The notes below the pieces were generated by a model that made no database searches, had not been told where the DNA came from, and saw nothing but the letters and a program-made list of their open reading frames with translations. From Nitrospiraceae bacterium (lineage in GTDB: Bacteria; Nitrospirota; Nitrospiria; Nitrospirales; Nitrospiraceae), in NCBI GenBank assembly GCA_005793285.1, contig SXPO01000153.1:1-17769 (forward strand): DNA of 17,769 bases. The letters run 5' to 3'. Both the position numbers and the translations under genes were made by a program. Positions 1 through 8,056 of this stretch are shown here, in pieces. The first letter of the stretch is position 1; the number at the start of each line of letters is the position of its first letter.

Positions 1-2
1 AA

Positions 3-278
3 GAACGCATCGCCCTCATGTTGACAGGCCCAGCCTGCCGCGAGGCGCAACAGACGATCGAAACGATCTTGCGCCGCACAGACGGAGTCTTCGCCGTAGA
101 TGGCGCCAGCGTCCCGGAACATCTGCTCATCGATGTCGAGGCAGGGAAGATCTCCGCGCAAGATCTCCTCACGATCACTCAAAAGACGATCGCCGCAGGC
201 CTTTCATGTCAGGTCGAAATTATGCGATCCTGCATCACAGCCCCTGGACACAACAGAACAGACCTACCGGCCAAGTAG
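3..278 (+). CDS. HMA-like (heavy-metal-associated fold) protein, 5' end outside window
   Basis: The reading frame is open to the window edge, and the first ATG at 18 has no Shine-Dalgarno sequence, so the true start is probably upstream. The visible part reads as a beta-alpha-beta-beta-alpha-beta pattern of the kind seen in HMA domains: a strand (RIALMLTG), a helix (CREAQQTIETILRR), strands around GVFAVDGA and HLLIDVEAG, a helix beginning ISAQDLL, and a last strand near CQVEIM. HMA domains normally bind metal through a CxxC in the first loop. Here that loop has a single Cys (GPACREA), so classical Cu/Zn chaperone binding is doubtful. The last ~14 residues, after the final strand, look unstructured. 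The fold assignment is by pattern only. It could be the C-terminal domain of a longer protein. Confidence 0.5.
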   Translation, partial: ERIALMLTGPACREAQQTIETILRRTDGVFAVDGASVPEHLLIDVEAGKISAQDLLTITQKTIAAGLSCQVEIMRSCITAPGHNRTDLPAK

Positions 279-310
279 GCACAGGCCGCTTATCACTCAC
301 GCCACACCAC

Positions 311-952
311 ATGCCATACAGACGCCCAGCGGAGCCCTGTCGGCCCCATCAACTCCTGCTCGCCCTCTCGATCATCGGTCTCTGCCTGATGGCCTATCCG
401 CTTGCGTCGCCGGCCCTGGCGCAGGACGCGCTGCTCGAATGGCTCCCGATCAGGCCCTTCAACTTTGATGTCACCTTCAGCCAGCGGACCTTCGCGCCCG
501 AGAATCGCGTGATTGGCGTCCAAGCCGGGATCACGGCGCTTCGCTATGGAGACATCGAAGTCCGCACGATGTACTAGTACTACAGCAACCACACGCCGAC
601 CTTTACGACGGATCAAAACTCCCTCTATCTGAATCCTCGCTGGAACAACTTCATCGATATTCTGGATTTTCCCAAAGGCGCCCCGATCAGCCGCACGATC
701 CGGCATGTCCTCTTCGGGCCCCTCGAAGACCGGGCCGTACCCTACCTGGGCCTGCTCGGAGGCGCGACCTTTCCCGGTCCCGGCAATACCTGGCCAGGAC
801 ACCTCATCGGAGGCCAAGTCGGTGTCCGGTTTCCCATCGCGCGGGGCATCTCCTTCGACATGGGCGTGCAATATACGGAGTACGGAATCGATTTCCAGGG
901 CAATGCGGGGCAGACGCAACAATGGCTGATTACGACAGGGATTCGCTTCTGA
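311..952 (+). pseudogene. Outer-membrane beta-barrel protein interrupted by an in-frame TAG
   Basis: From the ATG at 311 one frame runs to the TGA at 950-952 (213 codons), broken only by TAG at 575-577 (codon 89). The N-terminus is a signal peptide: basic residues, a hydrophobic core (LLLALSIIGLCLMAYPL) and a cleavage site near SPALA. The remainder has alternating aromatic/hydrophobic strands (PYLGLLGGATFPG, GGQVGVRFP, FDMGVQYTEYG) and ends in Phe (TTGIRF), the usual C-terminal signal of an outer-membrane barrel. About 175 mature residues would fit a small eight-stranded barrel. Coding character is the same on both sides of the TAG, and the neighbouring codons are TAC (TAC TAG TAC TAC), so one C-to-G change would explain the lesion. 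The stop lies 2 bp before the next gene's start, which suggests co-translation. The family is uncertain; no PagL-type catalytic residues are recognisable. Confidence 0.65.
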
Positions 953-954
953 CC

Positions 955-1995
955 ATGCCACAAAGACCGCGCACCAGGCTCTTACTTGAATGGGCGTCAC
1001 TGCTGCTCATCGCATTGACGGTGCACGGCTGCGGCCTGATCATCGATGGAGTCCAGATGGTGCATCCCATCGCGACCAACGAGCTCGATGCGATCTGCGC
1101 GCGAGGTCAAGTCCGCGTCGGCATGGCGGTTGAACCGTTCCAGCCCTTCGTCTTCCCGGCCATCTATACGGACGAAGGCCTTCGCGTGACGGGCCTCGAC
1201 GTCGAACTCGTGCGGGAAATCAGCGCGGCCCTGTCGCGGCGCTGCGGCGGAACAAAACCCATCGTTCCGACGCTCCAGCTGATTCGTTTCCGAAACCTCT
1301 TTGTCGAACTGACCGAGGGGAACTTGGACTTATTCGTGTCCTCCATCAGCGCCAATGTGCCGGCGCAAGGACGAATCGGCCTCGCCTACTCAAACCCCTA
1401 CTTCGATGAGGGGGGAATCGGCGGCATCACCAGACAACCGGACACCGCCAAGCGAATCGGCGAATCTGTCCACCGATCCTCCACGAAAACGGCCGATGCG
1501 AACGCCATGGCCAGCGTCTTCTCCGGCTTGACCATCGCGGTTCAAGAAGGGACCAGCGCGCAATTCTATGCGGAGGCCAACCTGACAGGCATCAGGCTGG
1601 TCCTCTGCGATTCCCTCCCGGCCACCTTCGAGTCCCAGAACCCGCCGATCGACGTCATCCTGGGGAAACAGCCGGTCCTCGATTATACCGTCAGGCGGGT
1701 CCGCAAGGACTGGCAACTCATCACGTTGGAGAACGGAAAGCCGCTGTTCCTGACCCACGAACAATACGCCATCGTAACGGATGAGGAAAGCTATCGGTTG
1801 CGGCGGTTCTTGAACGATCTGCTGTTCCGGCTCGACGAATCAGGCACACTCACGGACATGCGGCGGCGCTGGCTGGAAGAGACCTATGCCTATCCACGCC
1901 GGGCCGCCATGGAAGGGCTTCCCTTTGCCGCAGAGAAAATGCCCCAGCATTACGATCAAGGCCAATGCCGGCTGATTGATCACCGCTCACGATGA
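955..1995 (+). CDS. Family 3 extracellular solute-binding lipoprotein
   Basis: 346 residues. I chose the ATG at 955 over 922 because it begins a lipoprotein signal peptide: RPRTR, a hydrophobic core, then the lipobox V-H-G-C with Cys26. It also starts 2 bp after the upstream barrel gene. The body reads as a type 2 periplasmic binding protein (SBP_bac_3): LDAICARGQVRVGM opening strand, GLDVELVREISAAL, a FRNLFVELTEGNLDLFVSSIS segment typical of the 'L..G..D' region, then YSNPYF and a second lobe from about residue 190 that includes TIAVQEGTSAQFY. The C-terminus has the usual RLRRFLNDLLFRLDESGTL helix. Members bind amino acids or other small polar molecules, usually for an ABC importer or as a sensor input. 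No permease or ATPase of that importer type is nearby, so a sensory or scavenging role is plausible. The ligand cannot be told from sequence. Confidence 0.8.
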   Translation: MPQRPRTRLLLEWASLLLIALTVHGCGLIIDGVQMVHPIATNELDAICARGQVRVGMAVEPFQPFVFPAIYTDEGLRVTGLDVELVREISAALSRRCGGTKPIVPTLQLIRFRNLFVELTEGNLDLFVSSISANVPAQGRIGLAYSNPYFDEGGIGGITRQPDTAKRIGESVHRSSTKTADANAMASVFSGLTIAVQEGTSAQFYAEANLTGIRLVLCDSLPATFESQNPPIDVILGKQPVLDYTVRRVRKDWQLITLENGKPLFLTHEQYAIVTDEESYRLRRFLNDLLFRLDESGTLTDMRRRWLEETYAYPRRAAMEGLPFAAEKMPQHYDQGQCRLIDHRSR

Positions 1996-2011
1996 ACGAG
2001 AGGAGGCCGCA

Positions 2012-2779
2012 ATGAAATTCACAGGGTATGCCGCACTGGTGGGAATCCTCACGATCCTCGCCATCGGAACAGTCGCCCCGAGCCCAAGCTGGGCCGTCGA
2101 TCGTGCAGAGGGGGAGGAAACGGCCAGGCTCTTGGCCAAACTGCTCAAGGCAGGCCGATTGGTCATCGAGCAGAACCAGCTTCTAATCGACGATCCGCAC
2201 AAGGGAGACAAGGGATTCACGCCAGAAGTGTTCGAGCAACAACTCATTCACGAGTTCCGCCAACAGACCGGCATCGATCTCTCCAAGCTCCAGAGTACGC
2301 CTGCCTCTCTCGCGGTGCCTCCCTTGGCCAAAGAATTGCTGCCGGCCTTCGTGCTGGCCAGCAAGGACGTGGTGCGTGATGCCCAGGTCGTGATCAATCA
2401 ACGGGGGATCGGGTACAAGAACTTTATCCCGGCGACCTACGGCAGCCAGGCTTCCGCGCGGTTCTCCAAACAATCGCGAGTCAGACTGAAACAAACGACG
2501 CTGGGGCCTCGCAATCCGAAGAACGAACCGGACGACTATGAAGCCTCGGTGCTGAAATGGCTGTCAGGCCGCCCGCGAGCCGAAGCCTATGTCAGCGAAC
2601 TCACCGATCAGGGCCAGACATTACGGGTCGTGATGCCGATCTATTACGTTCCGGCCTGCTTAACCTGCCACGGTGAGCCGAAAGGCGACCTGGATATTTC
2701 CGGCTACCCCAAGGAAGGACATCGCGAGGGAGACCTGGCAGGAGCCATCACGGTCACAGCCCCCTTAAGCCTCCGCTGA
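2012..2779 (+). CDS. Secreted Tll0287-like (DUF3365) c-type haem protein
   Basis: 255 residues. The start at 2012 is fixed by a strong AGGAGG at 2001-2006 and by a signal peptide (hydrophobic residues 7-22, cleavage near PSPSWA, residue 28). An earlier TTG at 1976 overlaps the previous gene and has no ribosome site. Near the C-terminus is a single CxxCH haem-c motif, CLTCH at residues 216-220, followed by GEPKGDLDISGYPKEG and GAITVT, the pattern of the Tll0287-like/DUF3365 family. Proteins of this family are periplasmic or extracytoplasmic haem sensors, either free-standing or as the sensor part of kinases and chemoreceptors. One haem and no membrane segment suggest a soluble periplasmic redox or gas-sensing protein. 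It lies 16 bp after the solute-binding gene and is probably co-transcribed with it. Role in this organism is unknown. Confidence 0.8.
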   Translation: MKFTGYAALVGILTILAIGTVAPSPSWAVDRAEGEETARLLAKLLKAGRLVIEQNQLLIDDPHKGDKGFTPEVFEQQLIHEFRQQTGIDLSKLQSTPASLAVPPLAKELLPAFVLASKDVVRDAQVVINQRGIGYKNFIPATYGSQASARFSKQSRVRLKQTTLGPRNPKNEPDDYEASVLKWLSGRPRAEAYVSELTDQGQTLRVVMPIYYVPACLTCHGEPKGDLDISGYPKEGHREGDLAGAITVTAPLSLR

Positions 2780-2792
2780 GCAAGGCGCGCAT

Positions 2793-3161
2793 CTAATCAG
2801 ACGCCGTTCTCACTGACACCTGTTCGATTGCCCGACGAACTTCGCTGATCAAGGTCGCCCGCTCCCATGGCTTCTTCACACAGGCCTGGGCTCCTCCACT
2901 AAGTGCCAGCTCGGGCCAGGCCGAGCTCTCCCCTGACGCGATGATCACCGCCGTCTCTGGCCAGACAGTCCGGCACCTTGCCAGCAATTGCAACCCGTCA
3001 AACCTGGGCATGTGGTAATCGGAAATCACCAGATCAAAGTGCCGCTTCTCTAATTCATGACAGGCGTCAAGCCCATCACTGGCTTCAAACACATTGTACC
3101 CTTCATAGGTAAGGAGGTCCGACAGCAGTAATCGGACACTCGCATCGTCGTCGACAACCAG
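2793..3161 (-). pseudogene. Solitary response-regulator receiver domain lacking a usable start
   Basis: On the minus strand the frame encodes a near-complete CheY-like receiver: LVVDDDASVR (acidic pocket), LVISDYHMP with the phospho-accepting Asp, IIASGE (Ser at the usual Thr/Ser switch) and CVKKPW (conserved Lys). There is no output domain. The frame reaches back to LVVDDD and then meets TGA at 3162-3164, exactly where the first residues should be. No ATG, GTG or TTG lies between that stop and GTG at 3090-3092, which is too far inside the domain. Read further upstream the same frame gives ATG GAC ACA TGA TGA CTG, so a typical 'MDT..LVVDDD' start appears broken by two stops. A CTG start is possible but has no ribosome-binding site. 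It is convergent with the haem-protein gene, with 13 bp between. Confidence 0.6.
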
Positions 3162-3198
3162 TCATCATGTGTCCATAACCGGCTGGACACATGATGAC
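3161..3198. repeat. 15-bp perfect inverted repeat with 8-nt loop
   Basis: GTCATCATGTGTCCA at 3161-3175 is the exact reverse complement of 3184-3198, with the loop at 3176-3183. One arm overlaps the place where the minus-strand receiver gene should begin. No T-run follows on either strand, so it is not an obvious intrinsic terminator. Confidence 0.85.
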
Positions 3199-3266
3199 CT
3201 CCGTTACGGCCTGGAGATTATTTCTGCCGGCCCTTTCGATGAAGCTACGTACTGGGGAATACACGT

Positions 3267-3524
3267 CTAGTCACACATCATGTCAGGATTCTCGCAAAGC
3301 CTCCCATGCAGAATCGACCTAGCGACCAAGGGAACAGCCTGCCACGGACCGTGCGGCGCGCTTGATGACAAATGACGCACAGACTGATCCCGATTGGATA
3401 GGATCGTGGCATCCTCAATATTGCCGCAATTCAAACAGCGCACAGCGTCGAGTTGTTTGGTCGTGCCATGGGGACCTGAAAGCTGCTCCGGCATCACCCA
3501 CCCCTTACATCGTGCACAGTGCAT
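3267..3524 (-). CDS. Small zinc-ribbon protein
   Basis: 85 residues. The minus-strand ATG at 3522-3524 is preceded by GGAGAGG at a suitable distance. The first half contains two Cys pairs, CARC at residues 3-6 and CLNC at about 30-33, with a charged/turn region between. This is the layout of a single zinc ribbon. The sequence after CLNC (GNIEDATILSNR) resembles the closing strand of small ribbon proteins common in Nitrospira. The C-terminal half, with two more Cys, is less conserved-looking and may be a variable tail. Function is unknown; such proteins may bind nucleic acid or partner proteins. It stands between the receiver-domain remnant and another small minus-strand gene. Confidence 0.6.
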   Translation of the reverse strand: MHCARCKGWVMPEQLSGPHGTTKQLDAVRCLNCGNIEDATILSNRDQSVRHLSSSAPHGPWQAVPLVARSILHGRLCENPDMMCD

Positions 3525-3596
3525 AACCGCCTCTCCGTCGATGTTGCTCGTCTGCCCGCGCCTGTTTCGACGGTCTACGCCGCCGGTTCTCTCCAG

Positions 3597-3854
3597 TCAT
3601 ATGAGCCACGCTGATCGTTCAGGTGGATCTTCCCTCGATTCGCGCGATTTTTTCCGCGCACGGATCTCGTAATCCCACAAAATAGGAGCCAGCGCCACGA
3701 AGTATTTTTCCTGAAGAAGGTGCAACACCTGAAACAGCATCTGCCATGTACATTGGAGGAAGGCGTGCGCGAGCACGGTGAAGGGCACTCGGTGATGCTG
3801 CGACACAAAGCGATGGACAGCGGACTCAATGTCTTGCGTTACGACTGAAGTCAT
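3597..3854 (-). CDS. Small hypothetical protein
   Basis: 85 residues from a minus-strand ATG at 3852-3854. I do not recognise a family. Residues 1-65 are rich in hydrophobic and aromatic amino acids in a helical pattern (HRFVSQHHRV, LFQVLHLLQEKYFVALAPILWDYEI). The last 20 residues are charged and polar. An AAGGA lies about 14 bases before the start, which is rather far. A second frame on the same strand (3575-3829) is Cys/Ser/Arg-rich and looks like a shadow, so this frame is preferred. No signal peptide or clear membrane segment is visible. Support is moderate: composition and position only. Confidence 0.4.
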   Translation of the reverse strand: MTSVVTQDIESAVHRFVSQHHRVPFTVLAHAFLQCTWQMLFQVLHLLQEKYFVALAPILWDYEIRARKKSRESREDPPERSAWLI

Positions 3855-4142
3855 AGAGCCAAACCATCCTTAGTTCCGACCTACATCACCAGAATTCCTC
3901 TCGATAACTCTGCAAAAATCAGTCCGTCCTGGCCAGGATTCAGTGCTTCGTACGGCCCACACGTAACTGCGCGACTGCAGTAGCTAAAGAAGAATATCCT
4001 GCGGCACGTCGCACGCGGCACAGCCCCTGCGCGCCTCTATCTCTCGCCTCTTCGCGCGGTGCGGGCCGTGCGAATCCGCTCGATTCCCCGTGTAACTCTT
4101 CATCGACTACACGATTCTCCTCTCCACTCCGGCATTCTCAGG
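3855..4142. other. Intergenic region upstream of the porin promoter
   Basis: About 290 bases between divergent genes. I see no gene here. It contains a GC-rich stretch with a short direct repeat, GCGGCAC at 4001-4007 and 4015-4021, and a CTGCAG at 3975-3980. It is where enhancer sites for the promoter at 4143 would be expected, but no clear copy of the palindrome found at 13524 is present. Confidence 0.4.
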
Positions 4143-4158
4143 CGGCATTGTCCTTGCT
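4143..4158 (+). promoter_or_regulatory. Sigma-54 (-24/-12) promoter for the porin
   Basis: CGGCATTGTCCTTGCT matches the consensus TGGCACG-N4-TTGCW with GG at 4144-4145 and GC at 4156-4157, exactly 10 bases between. Transcription would start near 4168, about 39 bases before the porin ATG. Confidence 0.6.
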
Positions 4159-4206
4159 AGAAGCCTCCGCACTCACCTCAACCGCAAGTCGCCGGAGGAG
4201 GAACTG

Positions 4207-5754
4207 ATGACGGTCGTGTATCGGGATCGAATCACTGCGAGACAGGCCCTCGCGGGAGCGGCTGTTCTGCTCCTCGCGCTCATGTTCACGCAACCAAGTC
4301 TCGCAGGGGCAAGCGACCACCGCGCCCTGCTGCTCCTCCTCAACAAAGGCCTCATCACTCAACAGGAATACGACCAAGCCGTCGCAGAAGAACAACGGGC
4401 AAAGGTCGAAGAGGAACAGCGAGTGAAGCAGGCAACTGCAATCACGAAGAACGGGCTGCAGGTCGAACTGGGAGGCTTCGCCGAAATCGATTTCATCGGG
4501 GACAATACGCGAAGCTTTGAGGAGATCATCGGCAATCGTCCGGTCCTACGAAGCAATACGCTGGGCGGAGCCAACAGACTGCTTCAAACCAGTCCGCGGA
4601 ACAGTCGAATCACGCTCGACGTGCGAGCCCCTGAGCGGGGTGGCATTAAAAGCCGCTTTTACGGAGCCATCGATTTTCTAGGAAACGAACCGGCGATTGG
4701 CACCCCGGGCACGTCCAACCTGACGTTGCGGACCAGTCCAGATGCACGCATCTTTCAAATGTATTTCCAGGTGGAAAGTCCGGCTGTCGATGTAAAGATT
4801 GGGCAGGACTGGTCGAAGTTTGGATTTATGTCTGAATATTCGCGCGGACAAGTGTCGGTCGCGGCGACTCCCGCGAATATGTTTAATCGCTGGATCCAGG
4901 CCAGCCTATCCAAGCAACTCCCGCTGACGGATACCCTGTCCCTAACTCCCGTCTTCTCCGTGGAACGACCGCCGCAGCCCGATGCCGGCCTCCCCTCCTT
5001 TGTGGCGGGCATCCAGCTCGCCCATCACGGTTGGCTCGCGCCCTATACCGGTTCCTCGACAGGCGATATCTCGCTCAAACCGCTAAGCCTCCAAATCAGC
5101 GGAGTCGGACGGAGACTCGAAGCGAATTCCGGAGGGCAATCCAAGCTCAACAGTCAGACCTATGTCCCAGGCTGGGGACTTTCCTCCAGTCTGTTTATTC
5201 CAGTTCTTCCATCTCGGGATGGCGAGATCGGCCATACAGCGCACATCGTGATGGAGGGTGTCACAGGCGCAGGAATCGCGGATATGTTTAACGGGTTGAG
5301 TTGGGGCGTCTGCAATCCAGTGTGCGGAAACTCAACCTCGAACAGCGGCTTTGGCGGACAGGCTTTCGGCCAGACCAACATCGATGCCGGCCTCGCAGCC
5401 GTGAGCAGTCAAACCGGCAAGTTCGAAGCGATTCGCACCACCTCAATGATGGTCCATGCCACGTACTATCTCCCGGACCAGGGAAAGACCTGGATCGGAG
5501 GAGGCTATGGCACCATCTACTCCTCCAACGCCGCTGAAATGACCTGCACGGTAAGTACGGAGTTCTGCGGCGGAGCCTTGCGAACGTCACAGAGCATCTA
5601 TCTCCGAGACTCTACGTACTATGCCTATGTCTTTCACGACTTTACCCAAGAAATCCGAGCCGCGCTGATGACGAACTGGGTCAGGACCACCTATGCTGAC
5701 GGGGCCAATGCGGAGAACCACCGGGTGCAACTCTCTTTCTTCTGGCGCTTTTAA
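4207..5754 (+). CDS. DcaP-like outer-membrane porin
   Basis: 515 residues. The ATG at 4207 has a strong GGAGGAGG five bases upstream. Residues 8-35 form a signal peptide with cleavage near PSLAGA. Next comes LLLLNKGLITQQEYDQAVAE (about 41-60), a short motif found at the N-terminus of many porins, then a charged coiled-coil helix to about residue 77. DcaP-type porins have such a periplasmic coiled coil before the barrel. From residue 85 there are many short amphipathic strands, and the protein ends WRF as outer-membrane barrels do. Two Cys pairs (VCNPVC and MTC...EFC) lie in what look like loops and may form disulfides, which is unusual for a porin. Expected role: diffusion of small, probably anionic, solutes. 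A sigma-54-type promoter lies just upstream, so expression is probably activator-dependent. Confidence 0.75.
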   Translation: MTVVYRDRITARQALAGAAVLLLALMFTQPSLAGASDHRALLLLLNKGLITQQEYDQAVAEEQRAKVEEEQRVKQATAITKNGLQVELGGFAEIDFIGDNTRSFEEIIGNRPVLRSNTLGGANRLLQTSPRNSRITLDVRAPERGGIKSRFYGAIDFLGNEPAIGTPGTSNLTLRTSPDARIFQMYFQVESPAVDVKIGQDWSKFGFMSEYSRGQVSVAATPANMFNRWIQASLSKQLPLTDTLSLTPVFSVERPPQPDAGLPSFVAGIQLAHHGWLAPYTGSSTGDISLKPLSLQISGVGRRLEANSGGQSKLNSQTYVPGWGLSSSLFIPVLPSRDGEIGHTAHIVMEGVTGAGIADMFNGLSWGVCNPVCGNSTSNSGFGGQAFGQTNIDAGLAAVSSQTGKFEAIRTTSMMVHATYYLPDQGKTWIGGGYGTIYSSNAAEMTCTVSTEFCGGALRTSQSIYLRDSTYYAYVFHDFTQEIRAALMTNWVRTTYADGANAENHRVQLSFFWRF

Positions 5755-5937
5755 CAGGAGATTACGGAGGCTCCTCTTTACCGGGGGAATTATGTTATTC
5801 TGCTATCGACCATGGCCGTGAGAGGGATCGGGGAATAACCCCCTATCGGCGCCCGATCGGACGCCCCGCCCATCACCCGCGACACATCACACAGAGGGAC
5901 TCATGCGGAGGCCCTGATGGAGAACCAGGAGGATTCA

Positions 5938-6867
5938 ATGCGTTCCATACTTGCAGCACTGATCATTGCCGCAGCCGGCTTTGGTAATCCGGCTTGGGCC
6001 TATGAAGAAATCACCGTGACGGACGGAGGCAATATCACAGGCACCGTGACCCTCGACGGCCAGGTTCCCAAGCCGAAGGGCTACAATCTCACGACCCTGC
6101 CGGACCAATTCTATTGCGGACGTATTTCCGATGGGCAGGGCTGGCGCATCCTGCAACCGTTTCAGGTCGGACCGGCTGGCGAATTCCGCGACGTCGTGGT
6201 CTATCTGGAGGGAATCGACAAAGGCAAACCCTTTGTGGAAAAAAGCGTGCCGCAAATCGAAGCCAAAGACTGCCTCTTTGAGCCCTTCACGACTATCGTG
6301 CGGGACGATCAAACGGTGACGGTGGTCAACATGGACCCCGTCATGCACGACATTCAGGCCTATGAAACGTCGAATTTAGGGGCGCGCGTCCTGTTCAACG
6401 TGCCCCTGCCCATGAATCCGGCACACCCGCGCAACTTGAAGGATCGCAGCGATGCCGGGCTGTACCACAAACACATGGCCGGCCCGCCGATGAAGCAATT
6501 GGTCAACCTCAGCAAAGGCCGCCGGATCTTCGTCATGCAATGCGGCTTCCACGCCTACATGGAGAGCTGGGGCGTGGCCATCACGAATCCGTACTTCGCC
6601 AAAACGGACGAACAGGGCCGGTTCACCATGACCGATGTGCCGCCTGGCACCTATAAATTAGTCGTCTGGCATCCCTATATTCGTACGGCAACCGAGCAAA
6701 CTGTCACCGTCGGCCCAAAGGGAGCCGTGCAGGCCAATATCGCAGTCCCGGCCCCGACCGGACGGCTCTACGCTAACGAGGTGCTGGATCATGCCTACAC
6801 CCGCTATAACGTGACCGAAGAAACGAAAAAAGAAATCGATCCGCTCGTCCACAAGCAAGATCACTGA
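5938..6867 (+). CDS. Secreted cupredoxin-like protein with carboxypeptidase-regulatory domain
   Basis: 309 residues. The start at 5938 has AGGAGG at 5927-5932; an in-frame ATG at 5917 has a weaker site and would precede the signal peptide (hydrophobic residues 4-16, cleavage near NPAWA, residue 21). Residues 30-210 look like a plastocyanin-like fold: VVNMDPVMHDIQAYE supplies His137, and MQCGFHAYMESW supplies Cys202, His205 and Met208, the set of ligands of a type 1 copper site. Cys60 and Cys112 may form a disulfide. Residues 222-272 (DEQGRFTMTDVPPGTYKLVVWHP) are a carboxypeptidase-regulatory/transthyretin-like beta-sandwich. Such proteins are periplasmic or surface copper proteins, plausibly in electron transfer. 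It follows the porin by 183 bp. The electron partner is unknown. Confidence 0.7.
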   Translation: MRSILAALIIAAAGFGNPAWAYEEITVTDGGNITGTVTLDGQVPKPKGYNLTTLPDQFYCGRISDGQGWRILQPFQVGPAGEFRDVVVYLEGIDKGKPFVEKSVPQIEAKDCLFEPFTTIVRDDQTVTVVNMDPVMHDIQAYETSNLGARVLFNVPLPMNPAHPRNLKDRSDAGLYHKHMAGPPMKQLVNLSKGRRIFVMQCGFHAYMESWGVAITNPYFAKTDEQGRFTMTDVPPGTYKLVVWHPYIRTATEQTVTVGPKGAVQANIAVPAPTGRLYANEVLDHAYTRYNVTEETKKEIDPLVHKQDH

Positions 6868-6992
6868 GGATACCAGAGCCGGATCGCACGGGCCCTGCTC
6901 AGGCAGCAGCCCTAACCTGAGCATCTGCTTTAGAACGCCATTAAGCAATTCGCCGAGACACTGCTGGAAAAGGCGAGCTCGCTGTTGGTTGG

Positions 6993-7017
6993 GGCACGTT
7001 CTCCTGGAGAACGTGCC
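6993..7017. terminator. Perfect 12-bp hairpin downstream of the cupredoxin gene
   Basis: GGCACGTTCTCC at 6993-7004 and its exact reverse complement at 7006-7017 flank a single T. It lies 126 bases after the cupredoxin stop. It could act as a terminator or transcript-stabilising hairpin, but only a pyrimidine stretch follows rather than a clear T-run. Confidence 0.45.
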
Positions 7018-8056
7018 TCCCTTCCCATTTCGAACCGCACCCTGAAAGGTTCGCTAGCAGTCTATTGACAAACTATTTGCGGACCGTGAAACCGTGAGCG
7101 GCTAGACCATCACGGACCTATGCTGAGTCCTGCGCAAACCGCTCAAAATGGCCGTCCAGCAAGGCCGCAGCCAGCGAAGAGGCAAATCATGCCACTGCTG
7201 CATATCAAGCCTTTGAGTACCTCGATCACAGTATCGGCTGGCTTTGTCAACAGCCTGCTAGGCACTCCGGTTAAATTTCAACTCATTCCCCCTTGAGTGT
7301 TTCAGCCCATCACCGTGCTGAGCTATTGCCTTTTGCGACAGCAACTTTTCCATGTCAGAATTGGAGTGCCCCATGAACCGATCTCCCCTCTCTACGCATT
7401 TCATCAAGCCCTCGCTGAACTCCAGTAATGAATGATTCATTCGCGCTGATTCTCTGGCACGCTCTTCGATTTTTCTTGTTTGCAGGGGCATGGCGAAGAT
7501 CAGAGGAGAAAGTCCTGGAGAAGGCAAGAAGGCACGAGTCGCCTTTGACCCCGGCGCGAGTGGCTGCCACTTCCTTACCGTTTGTGGTGGCAGGAGTAAA
7601 ATGGTAATTGCGCCTGGACCAGGTCATTGAGTTAGTCGCGGTGGCTTTCAGGAGCAGCTCTCCAACGTTGGGAGTAGTCTGTCCCACATTAACCATCTTG
7701 TGTAATTTTCGCACGACGACGAGCGGTCCGTTTGTATTCTGCTACCCATCTCCTTGCGTCTCCTCAGCATGGTCACACAGAGATTCCAGTGCATGCAAAA
7801 CTTGCACTCATCACTCAGAAGCGAGTGACCCCGCAACGTAAAAAAGCGACACTTCTTTCTCGAACCTCTGTCGAATCCACTATATCGCGCAGCCGAAATG
7901 ATAAGGCATGAGAGTTGCTCTCCTTATTAAATCGCACTGCGATACGGTACGTACCCCCTGCCAACGAGATGAACCGATGGAGTGATCGAGCAAGGGCAGA
8001 AGCGCACGAGGGACGACCGAATCGAATGGTGGGTGCACGAGCAAGGAAATCCTACA
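7018..8056. other. About 1 kb without a convincing gene
   Basis: I see no well-supported gene here. The best candidate is a minus-strand frame at 7258-7491 (from the ATG at 7489-7491; a longer TTG start at 7527 exists). It is hydrophilic and helical in character (TRKIEERARESARMNHSLLE) but has no ribosome-binding site and no recognisable family. Other frames in the interval look like chance. Given the decayed genes just downstream (8233-8828), this may be a region of older gene remnants, but that is inference. No tRNA, CRISPR array or transposase is visible. Confidence 0.4.

Noticed and set aside
293..1000. 235-residue minus-strand frame
   Set aside because: It lies antisense to the barrel gene and the start of the binding-protein gene, which have a signal peptide, barrel end and lipobox. 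The antisense frame has no recognisable family.
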